A program made the translations under genes and the position numbers. Shown piece by piece: positions 57,979 to 64,000 of a stretch of DNA of 64,000 bases. The stretch covers positions 33,620 to 97,619 of the forward strand of contig NZ_AUGQ01000009.1 of assembly GCF_000422745.1 (NCBI RefSeq), in the 5' to 3' direction. Within the stretch, counting starts at the first letter, position 1. Every line of letters starts with the position of its first letter. The notes below the pieces were generated by a model. That model was not told the origin of the DNA. It searched no databases and saw only the letters and a program-made list of their open reading frames with translations. The stretch is from Microbacterium gubbeenense DSM 15944. GTDB lineage: Bacteria > Actinomycetota > Actinomycetes > Actinomycetales > Microbacteriaceae.

Positions 57979-59016
57979 ATGGAGATCATGGCGGCGGTGC
58001 GAGCCCAGCGCCGCTCTCCCCTGCTGCAGGTCGTCAAGTCGGTCGTGGCGACCGTTGCCGCCTGGCTGCTGTCGGTGCTCGTGATCCCGGACGGTCCGCC
58101 GCCCGTATTCGCCGCCATCGCCGCACTGCTCGTGGTGCAGCCGAGCCTGAACCAATCGTTCCTGAAGGGCATCGAGCGGTCGATCGGCGTGCTCATCGGC
58201 GTCGTGATCGCATCACTTCTGGGCCTCGCGCTCGGCTCGGCCTCGTGGGTGATCCTCGTCGCCGTGGCGGTCGCCCTGCTCGGCGCGTGGGCGTTCAAGA
58301 TGACGCCGGGAACCACGAATCAGGTGGGGATCAGCGCACTGCTCGTGCTCGCGCTCGGCGCGGCAACGCCTGACTACGCCCTTATCCGCGTCGTCGAAAC
58401 AGCGCTGGGCGCGCTCATCGGATTCGTCGTGAACCTCGCCCTCGTTCCGCCGGTAGCGGTCGCCCCGGCACACGCCAGGCTCGACGCGCTCGGTGAGGAG
58501 ATCGCCGCGACGATGGAGCGCCTCGCGGCCGCTCTCGAGACCCCGCAGACCTATGCCCAGCGCGAAGAGCTGCTACTGACGGCCCGCCTCATGCGGCCTA
58601 TGCGAGACCAGGCGCAGGCAGCGATAGACGATGCGGCGGACTCGCTCGCCCTGAACCCGCGCAGCAGGCGGCATCGCGGCGAGCTCAAAGAGATCCGCGG
58701 GCTGCTCGAGCGGTTCTCCCCCGTCGTCACACAGGTGCTCGGCATGACGCGCGCGTTCTACGACCGCTACAACGACGAGCTGAGCGAAGAGTCTGCCGTG
58801 ATCGGCATCGCCGAGCAGCTGCGCCGCGCCGCCCACGACGTGAGGCTCGCGCTGCGGCTCACGGGATCCGCGAGCGCGCCCGCCGTGACCACCACGCTGC
58901 CGGCGCTGACGACGCCGTACACGGTCGTCACTCCGACAGGGGACCACTGGATCCTGATCGGCGCCCTCCTCGAGGACCTGCGCCGCATCCACGACGAGGT
59001 GACGGGCGAGGCCTGA
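57979..59016 (+). CDS. FUSC/aromatic-acid exporter family membrane protein
   Basis: A 345-residue protein: an N-terminal membrane domain of about six short helices (residues ~20-150, with FAAIAALLVVQPSLNQSFLKGIE, shorter form PSLNQSFLKGIERSIGVLIG), then a long helical cytoplasmic domain with coiled-coil character. FUSC/AaeB-type proteins export aromatic acids in some bacteria. The substrate is unknown here. ATG at 57979 is supported by the upstream -10 box. Divergent from the FdhF/YdeP gene with 63 bp between the start codons. Confidence 0.87.
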   Translation: MEIMAAVRAQRRSPLLQVVKSVVATVAAWLLSVLVIPDGPPPVFAAIAALLVVQPSLNQSFLKGIERSIGVLIGVVIASLLGLALGSASWVILVAVAVALLGAWAFKMTPGTTNQVGISALLVLALGAATPDYALIRVVETALGALIGFVVNLALVPPVAVAPAHARLDALGEEIAATMERLAAALETPQTYAQREELLLTARLMRPMRDQAQAAIDDAADSLALNPRSRRHRGELKEIRGLLERFSPVVTQVLGMTRAFYDRYNDELSEESAVIGIAEQLRRAAHDVRLALRLTGSASAPAVTTTLPALTTPYTVVTPTGDHWILIGALLEDLRRIHDEVTGEA

Positions 59017-59067
59017 GCGAACGGAACTTCTTCGGCACCGACCGCTGACTTATGGACGGTCTCGGCG

Positions 59068-59073
59068 TAGCGT
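59068..59073 (+). promoter_or_regulatory. -10 box, leaderless start of the NTF2-like gene
   Basis: TAGCGT, 7 nt before the ATG at 59081; same hexamer as upstream of comEA. Confidence 0.4.
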
Positions 59074-59080
59074 GACGGGC

Positions 59081-59443
59081 ATGACTGAGAATGCGACTGC
59101 CGATCAGTTCTTCGAGACCTACGCTCGCGCGCTGCTCGACCGCGATGCTGCTGCGATCGGCGCACAGTACGGCGTTCCCGCGCTGATTGAGTTTCCCGAC
59201 CAGCGCATCGCCGTGACGGACTCATCCCAGACCGAGGGCTTCTTCAACGGAGCATTCGGCCAGTACGAGGGCGTCGCCGAGGCCCACGCGAGAGTCGACG
59301 TCGTCGCCGAAACGGCCCACAGCATCTGGGCGGACGTCACCTGGACCTACGACGGTGGCGCCCCCGCCGAGAGAAACATGTATGAGCTCGTCCGCGTCGG
59401 CGACGCCTGGAAGATCGCCGTCCTCACCCCGCTCCAGGCTTGA
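59081..59443 (+). CDS. SnoaL/NTF2-like protein
   Basis: A 120-residue small protein with the cone-shaped NTF2-like fold predicted from ADQFFETYARALLDRDAAA at the N-terminus and NMYELVRVGDAWKIAVLTP at the end. Members act as isomerases, hydrolases or ligand-binding proteins, so no reaction is assigned. GTG at 59072 would extend it by three codons; ATG at 59081 fits the -10 box. Confidence 0.8.
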   Translation: MTENATADQFFETYARALLDRDAAAIGAQYGVPALIEFPDQRIAVTDSSQTEGFFNGAFGQYEGVAEAHARVDVVAETAHSIWADVTWTYDGGAPAERNMYELVRVGDAWKIAVLTPLQA

Positions 59444-59607
59444 GAACCCGTCGATCTGTCCGAGTGAGGCGGCGGAGCTAAAGCGTCTGGACGGGCTCGG
59501 AGCCGGCGCGCCGACGTCGCGCCCGCACCAGCGCCGCCAGGCTCCGAATTGCAGCGCGCGGCGTGTGAACGGAGACCGAACGGCGCCGGTTCGATGTGGG
59601 ATCCGCG

Positions 59608-59808
59608 TCAGCGCCGCACATCCCTGCTCTGAGCACCTCGCGAGACGCCCGCGGCGACGAGCATCGTGACGATGGTCACCACCACGAGGAACACCAGGGC
59701 CCAGAAGCCCACGGTCTCGGTCGGGATCCCTACCCACAAGCTGATCGACATCCAGATCACTGCAGATACCGCTCCGGCGATCAGTCCGCTTCTGAAGTTG
59801 CTGCCCAT
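59608..59808 (-). CDS. Small two-helix membrane protein
   Basis: A 66-residue protein with two hydrophobic segments, LIAGAVSAVIWMSISLWVG and ALVFLVVVTIVTMLVAAGV, and a basic C-terminus. GGGGAGGAA lies 7 nt before the ATG, a near-perfect ribosome site, which argues it is real. No family is recognised. It is divergent from the next membrane protein. Confidence 0.65.
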   Translation of the reverse strand: MGSNFRSGLIAGAVSAVIWMSISLWVGIPTETVGFWALVFLVVVTIVTMLVAAGVSRGAQSRDVRR

Positions 59809-59913
59809 CGGTATTTCCTCCCCTTCACAGACGGAGCCCCGATACTCCGTGGCACAAAGTATATGGACTCGGTCAGTTCTTCGCGCCCCCTCGAACGGAT
59901 CCGTTTCTCGCGA

Positions 59914-59919
59914 TATGCT
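59914..59919 (+). promoter_or_regulatory. -10 box, leaderless start of the membrane protein gene at 59926
   Basis: TATGCT, 6 nt before the GTG at 59926. Confidence 0.45.
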
Positions 59920-59925
59920 CGCGGC

Positions 59926-60489
59926 GTGTCATACGAGCTCGACCGCGCTGAAGCGTCACTCCGGGAGATCGGCGCCCTCGCCGACCGCACGCGTCGCGCC
60001 AGTCGATCGATGGCAACCGGGTTCCCGCTCATCGGCTGGGGTGCGGCCTGGACCGCAGGTTACGCGGCGCTGGACTTGCTCGACGGTGTCGTTCGGATCG
60101 CGGTGGTGGTCCTTGCATGGGTTTTCGCGATGCTCATGAGCTGGATGCCGCTGCGCGCGGTCATCCGCACGGGCGTCGAGTCGCGCATGCGGTGGGCCTG
60201 GATGGCCGTGATGGTCGCGTCACCGTTCCTCGTGGCCGCCGGACAGCCGGCCTCCATGGTGCATCTCGCGCTGCTCCTGGGTGCGCTGTGGGGCATGGCC
60301 ATGTGCCTGTACGCGATCACCGCGCACGACACGGTGTTCGCGGTCGTCGCAATGTTCGGGGTCGTCGTCGCCGGCATCGCAGGGATCCAAGAAGCCGTCC
60401 CCGCCCTGCTGCTGTTCGGGCTCGCGTCGGGACTGACGATGCTGGCGCTCGGAATCTATCGCGTCATCGTCGGGTTACGGCATGTCTGA
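59926..60489 (+). CDS. Hypothetical multi-pass membrane protein
   Basis: A 187-residue protein with a charged N-terminus (SYELDRAEASLREIGALADR) and about six helices, from PLIGWGAAWTAGYAALDLL through to the C-terminus. No family is recognised. Its stop overlaps the ATG of the following winged-helix regulator, so the two form a regulator/membrane-protein pair in which the regulator probably controls the operon (inference). GTG start from the -10 box spacing. Confidence 0.78.
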   Translation: MSYELDRAEASLREIGALADRTRRASRSMATGFPLIGWGAAWTAGYAALDLLDGVVRIAVVVLAWVFAMLMSWMPLRAVIRTGVESRMRWAWMAVMVASPFLVAAGQPASMVHLALLLGALWGMAMCLYAITAHDTVFAVVAMFGVVVAGIAGIQEAVPALLLFGLASGLTMLALGIYRVIVGLRHV

Positions 60490-60859
60490 CGAGCAGACGC
60501 TCCGGAGCTCGGAGCTGTCGGCGGAGCTCGGGGAACGGCTGCGCACACCGTTCGACGCGGTACTGTCGGATCCGAACCGATTGCGCATCCAGGCAGCGCT
60601 GCACGGCCTCGCGCCGTCGGGCTCGATCCGCTTCACCGCGCTCGCCCGCGCCCTGCGCCTCAGCGACGGCAACCTTTCGAGCCACCTGGCCGCACTGTGC
60701 GAGGTCGGCTACGCGACATCCTCATCGACCTTCACAGGCAAGCGCCGCACGCGCTGGTACTCCGCCACCGCCGCAGGCCGCGCGGCATTCGAGGCGCACG
60801 TGGGCGCGCTGCAACTGATCGTCGATTCGTCGCGTATGGCGGCGCCGGAATCGCCCTGA
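60482..60859 (+). CDS. Winged-helix transcriptional regulator
   Basis: A 125-residue protein of the winged-helix DNA-binding type (HTH_34-like, as in ArsR/MarR-related small regulators). The recognition region reads SDPNRLRIQAAL ... SIRFTALARALRLSDGNLSSHLAAL, followed by the wing with GKRRTRWYSATAAGRAAF. No metal-binding cysteines. It overlaps the upstream membrane-protein gene by 8 bp. Confidence 0.85.
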   Translation: MSDEQTLRSSELSAELGERLRTPFDAVLSDPNRLRIQAALHGLAPSGSIRFTALARALRLSDGNLSSHLAALCEVGYATSSSTFTGKRRTRWYSATAAGRAAFEAHVGALQLIVDSSRMAAPESP

Positions 60860-60861
60860 CG

Positions 60862-61038
60862 GGGGTCGGCCAAGCCCGTTTGGCGAGCGACGACGACGAG
60901 CTGAGTACGATCCCGCGCTTGGAGCTCAGTCATCGCGCGCTGAACGTGAGCGCGGACAGTGAATGGGCTGAAGCACATGCGATTCGCAACCAGAACAACC
61001 ATCTTCTGTTCACGGGGCGTGAAATCCGCGGGTCGCAC
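60862..61038 (-). pseudogene. LuxR-type response regulator C-terminal remnant
   Basis: Minus-strand translation FTPREQKMVVLVANRM ... FSPFTVRAHVQRAMTELQAR-DRTQLVVVARQTGL is clearly a LuxR-type HTH domain. About ten residues of the first helices (the usual GLSNAEIAxxLVV) are missing, and no receiver domain precedes it, only a hairpin. The frame then runs on antisense to the winged-helix gene. It is a decayed fragment, not a functional regulator. Confidence 0.65.
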
Positions 61039-61049
61039 GAGCTGGAACG

Positions 61050-61086
61050 CGAACGAGAGCCCGGCCGATGACCGGGCTCTCGTTCG
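61050..61086. terminator. Strong hairpin terminator
   Basis: Perfect 15-bp stem CGAACGAGAGCCCGG / CCGGGCTCTCGTTCG with a 7-nt loop. It lies 190 bp past the winged-helix gene, just upstream of the LuxR remnant; its original partner gene is unclear. Confidence 0.8.
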
Positions 61087-61095
61087 TCAGAAACT

Positions 61096-61539
61096 GTGGA
61101 GGTAGCGCGACAGTGCTCTAACCTTGCCCCATCCTTGCAGTCGGCCGTTTCCGCGCATCGCGAGATCCGTCGTCGGCACAGGACAGCAGCGGTTTCGCAG
61201 GGTTCCACGCGGCCACTCCCGAAGCCGGTTCCGCGGTTGACGGAGGAGATGCTGGATGAGGCAGAGCGCCGGTACAGGGGCGGTGAGATCCTGCGGGCGA
61301 TCGCAGGCGACCTGGGCGTGAGTCGTCAACGCCTCGCTGAGCGGCTGCGAGAGCGAGGAGTACGGCTGCGTCGTGAGAAGCCATCATCGGAACAGGTACT
61401 CGAAATGTGCCGCCGCTACGAGCAGGGCGAGTCCTTAGCGAGGATCGGCGAGAGGCTTGGCTTCAATCCAAGCTCAGTTCGCCTGTACCTGCTGCGTGTG
61501 GGAATGCCGCTCCGTGATCCCCATGGCCGCGGTCGCTAG
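61096..61539 (+). CDS. HTH protein resembling a recombinase C-terminus (possibly truncated)
   Basis: Up to 147 residues with two helix-turn-helix units: ILRAIAGDLGVSRQRLAERL and SLARIGERLGFNPSSVRLYL. The pattern resembles the C-terminal HTH tails of actinobacterial serine recombinases, but no catalytic domain is present. Start is uncertain: GTG 61096, TTG 61237 and ATG 61249 (next to GGAGGAG) are options, the first ~45 residues being low-complexity. Likely a remnant or small regulator on an island. Confidence 0.6.
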   Translation: MEVARQCSNLAPSLQSAVSAHREIRRRHRTAAVSQGSTRPLPKPVPRLTEEMLDEAERRYRGGEILRAIAGDLGVSRQRLAERLRERGVRLRREKPSSEQVLEMCRRYEQGESLARIGERLGFNPSSVRLYLLRVGMPLRDPHGRGR

Positions 61540-61568
61540 GTGGGATGAGCCCCCACCGTTGCTTCCGG

Positions 61569-62449
61569 TTAGCTTTCGGTCGCCAAAGTGTGGGCGGTCT
61601 CCTCGCCATCGACGACCGGTAGGAACCCGTACCGTCCCAGGTCATCGCGCTTCGTGAATCGGATGTCGCGCGCGTCGGCCCCGAGTGGGTCTAGAGGGTC
61701 AGTGTTCTCCATGACGATGACCTGACCGTCAAAGTTGGCCTGAATATCACGGTAGAACGCCCGCACAACACCTTCCGGCGGCTGATCCCCTGTCCCCGTG
61801 GACTGGTCGGGTGGGCGGTAGGTGACAAGCGGCGAGTCAAGCACAACAAAACCGGGGTGTGGCAGCTCCCGGTCAAAGCAGTATTGGGCGAGGGCGAGCG
61901 TGAATGCGGCGTGGAGGACCGCGCGTACCCCTTTGCCGTGCGCCGAGCGACGTTGGTCGCCAGCGATGATGTCGAGTTCTTTCCGGTCGTACCGTACAGA
62001 CGCCGCGGACGGGTAGTCCCATTCGGCCAGGCGCTTGGAGATCTCGGCTGAGAACTCCCGTACGGCGGTGAGGCTTAGACCCGCAACTGCTGTTGCCACC
62101 TCCGCCTCAGTCTCGTCCGCGATCCGTCGGATCATGTCCTCAAAGGTCTTGACTTGTTCGTAGAGGCCCAGGTGCTTCTCGATCTCACTGCGCTTGGCAA
62201 GAAGTTCGCGGAGGTTCCCCTTTTCTGGGTCCATCTTCGCGTCGAGCTTTTCGATGCTCTCTTGCAGTGCCAGGGAGTCTCGCCGTGTTGTTCTGATCGA
62301 TGTACGGAGGTCCTCGGTTCGCGCGTCCAGGCTCTCGATTGTCACGCGGAGGTCTTCTAGGAGACCCCGGGTTTTCTGAGACTCGTAGTCGACGGAGACG
62401 CCAAAACTGGTCGCGTCTCCTTCGCACTCCAGATTTAGATGTTGGCTAG
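61569..62449 (-). pseudogene. 3' part of an SMC/ABC-type ATPase, cut by an insertion element
   Basis: About 290 codons of an SMC/Rad50-like ATPase C-terminus. A coiled-coil stretch (LALQESIEKLDAKMDPEKG ... ) is followed by a signature-like SAHGKGVRAVLHAAFTLALA and Walker B GFVVLDSPLVTY, with a loop typical of ATPases in multicomponent defence loci. The frame is open without a start back to about 62449, where the IS5-family end begins and a stop follows. The Walker A half is lost. An internal GTG at 62345 could start a 258-residue fragment. Confidence 0.75.
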
Positions 62450-62893
62450 GGCGTGTCTCCTATATGTGAGGTGAGGGTCGCGAGATACTGGCGGGGTGAA
62501 TGAGAAGTCTCGGTTTGAGGCGATGACGGATGAGCAGTGGGAGCGTGTGGAGCCCCTGTTGCCAACGAACTGTGGGCGTCGGGGTCGCCCGTTCTCGAAT
62601 AGTCGGATGATCGTCAACGGGATCATCTACCGCTACAGGACGGGGATTCCTTGGAGAGACCTGCCTCGTGAGAGGTATGGGCCGTGGCAGACGGTGTGGA
62701 AGCGTCACCGCTCCTACGCGAGGCGGGGCGTGTGGGATTGTGTCCTTTCTCAGGTGGTGGCCCAAGCGGATTCGGCTGGGAAAGTGGATTGGACGGTCAG
62801 CATTGACGCCACGATCAACCGTGCCCACCAACACGCCACGAACACGACGCGCCCCGACCAGGACACGGGGGGCTTCATCGAACTACAAGAATT
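62449..62893 (+). mobile_element. IS5-family element (IS427-like group), left part
   Basis: Left end near GGGCGTGTCTCC next to a CTAG target in the ATPase gene. It carries the 5' portion of a transposase and is interrupted at about 62893 by an IS3-family element. The right half is beyond the window, if it survives. Confidence 0.75.
62496..62893 (+). pseudogene. IS5-family transposase OrfA, interrupted
   Basis: About 130 residues of OrfA: MTDEQWERVEPLLPTN at the N-terminus (DUF4096 domain), the typical GIIYRYRTGIPWRDLPRE, and the first DDE-domain Asp in VSIDATINRAHQHA. The normal sequence ends at about GGFIELQEF, after which the IS3-family sequence continues the frame with unrelated residues. 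GTG start at 62496. Confidence 0.85.
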
Positions 62894-63981
62894 TGAGTCG
62901 CCCCGGTGTGTCCGGAGGCAGAATTCCTTGGAAGGATCTGTCTCATGGCACGTCCCAGCAAATACCCGCGCGAGCTTCGTGAGCGCGCTGTCCGTATGGT
63001 CGCCGAGGTGCGGTCCGAGTATCCGAGCGAGTACGCGGCGATCACCGCGGTCGCGGGCATGCTGGGGATCGGATCGCCCGAAACGATCCGCACCTGGATT
63101 CGCCGGGTCCAGGTCGATGGCGGGCAGCGGCCCGGTGTCGCGAGCGACGCGCAGGCAGAGATCAAGAAGCTGAAGCGCGAGAACGCTGAGTTGCGGCGTG
63201 CGAACGAGATATTGAAGGCGGCCTCGGCTTTCTTCGCGGCCGAACTCGACCGGCCACACCTGCGATAGTCGCCTTCATCGACGAGCACAAGGATCGCACC
63301 GATGGTGGGCTCCGGTGGGGTGTCGAGTCGATCTGTGCCGTGCTCACCCAGCACGGTTGCAAGGTCGCCCCATCGAGCTACTACGACACCCGGAGCCGGG
63401 AGCCGTCGGCGCGGGAGGTGTCGGACGAGCGGTGGAAGCCGATCATCCTGGCCACGTGGCGCAAGCAACGGCGGCTGCTCGGCGCTCGAAAGCTCTGGTT
63501 GCGGTTGCGACGTGAGGGGCATGACATCGCCCGCTGCACGGTCGAGCGGCTCATGCGGGAGCTCGGGATCGCTGGTGTCGTCCGTGGGCGGCGCAAGAAC
63601 CCGGTCGACGCGGATCCGAGGGAAAGCAGGCCGGCCGACCTCGTCGACCGGCACTTCGCCCGGTTCCGCACGAATCAGCTCTGGGTGGCCGACTTCACCT
63701 ACGTGTGGACGTGGTCGGGGTGGGTGTACGTCGCGTTCGTGTTCGACGCGCACTCCCGTCGCATCCTCGGCTGGCGGGCCGCGACGAGCATGACGACCCC
63801 GTTGGTGCTGGACTGCCTCGAGATGGCGCTCTGGACTCGGCGGCGCGAAGGCGCCACCGGCTTCGCCGGACTCACGCATCACACCGATGCCGGGTCGGTC
63901 TACACATCGATTTCGTTCACCGACCGGCTCATCGACGAGGGCATCGACCCGTCCGTCGGGTCCGTCGGTGATGCGTACGAT
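62894..63981 (+). mobile_element. IS3-family element inserted in the IS5-family element
   Basis: Left end near TGAGTCGCCCCGGTGTGTCC, followed by overlapping orfA and orfB. The coding sequence departs from the family pattern after 63981, so its 3' end may be disrupted. Confidence 0.75.
62945..63268 (+). CDS. IS3-family transposase OrfA
   Basis: A 107-residue DNA-binding subunit with an N-terminal HTH (YPRELRERAVRMVAEV) and a leucine-zipper-like tail (EIKKLKRENAELRRANEILK) ending ASAFFAAELDRP. ATG at 62945. Production of the OrfAB transposase needs a -1 frameshift; TTTCTTC at 63229-63235 is a candidate slippery site. Confidence 0.93.
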   Translation: MARPSKYPRELRERAVRMVAEVRSEYPSEYAAITAVAGMLGIGSPETIRTWIRRVQVDGGQRPGVASDAQAEIKKLKRENAELRRANEILKAASAFFAAELDRPHLR

Positions 63982-64000
63982 TGTCAGTCTGTTTCTGCCG
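63232..64000 (+). CDS. IS3-family transposase OrfB (frameshifted, incomplete)
   Basis: Integrase-core protein read in the -1 frame relative to OrfA; recognisable from IVAFIDEHKDRTDGGLRWG onward. HTH_21 region around VERLMRELGIAGVVRGRR; catalytic Asp in QLWVADFTYVWTW; second Asp in THHTDAGSVYTS. After SVGDAYD the expected NALAE, with the catalytic Glu, is replaced by CQSVSA. The start is taken at the putative slip site, so it is approximate. It is either interrupted by another insertion at 63982 or diverged at the window edge. Confidence 0.85.

Noticed and set aside
62496..63173. A single longer transposase reading through the IS5/IS3 junction
   Set aside because: After about residue 130 the sequence stops matching the IS5 family and is the out-of-frame IS3 left end; it is a chimeric frame, not a protein.

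Overview
This 64 kb window comes from a high-GC actinobacterial chromosome. Gene content points to Microbacteriaceae, most likely Microbacterium or a close relative. The pointers are DUF3145, the hrcA-dnaJ-rsmE-HIT-phoH-ybeY-CBS-era gene string, long-form LeuA, a mycobacterial-type ImuA'/ImuB/DnaE2 cassette, many GTG/TTG starts, and frequent TANNNT boxes 6-8 nt before start codons. The species call is inference.

Layout. 1-8.4 kb: the 3' end of fabF, DUF3145, a tRNA with CAT anticodon, a DMT-type transporter, peptide deformylase, tRNA-Asn, an orphan ABC ATPase, and the dusB-dgt-dnaG operon. 8.4-12.4 kb: glutathione peroxidase, uppS, recO and leuA, the last preceded by a Leu-codon leader peptide and attenuator-like hairpins. 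12.5-23.3 kb: a long leftward block of two units. One is lepA-DUF1990-hemW. The other is a CIRCE-controlled hrcA-dnaJ unit running into rRNA maturation and GTPase genes (rsmE, HIT, phoH, ybeY, CBS protein, era). 23.6-29.3 kb: a peptide ABC importer operon (two permeases, one fused double ATPase, a lipoprotein binding protein placed last) with a strong terminator. 29.4-36.5 kb: rpsT, a 58-bp perfect palindrome, holA, comEA-comEC and leuS. 36.6-46.9 kb: a DedA protein, an App1-type phosphatase, an SOS-controlled mutagenesis cassette (imuA'-imuB-dnaE2) followed by an SRAP gene, an M18 aminopeptidase, and a protein usually annotated as a 3-methyladenine glycosylase. 46.9-50.5 kb: a GlcNAc-type PTS permease, a Nudix hydrolase and a HAD protein.

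50.5-54.7 kb is a leftward four-gene cluster for a sialic-acid-like (nonulosonic acid) surface sugar: a putative sialyltransferase-like protein, a CMP-sugar synthetase fused to a KdsC-type phosphatase, a NeuB synthase lacking the usual SAF domain, and a DUF6716 protein. 54.7-59 kb holds fdhD with an FdhF/YdeP molybdoenzyme, and a divergent FUSC-type membrane protein.

From about 59 kb the character changes: small membrane and regulatory genes, a decayed LuxR-type gene, and an HTH protein resembling a recombinase C-terminus. These are followed by the 3' remnant of an SMC/ABC-type ATPase cut by an IS5-family element, which is itself interrupted by an IS3-family element. The IS3 element in turn appears broken at about 63,981. 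This end looks like the eroding edge of a genomic island.
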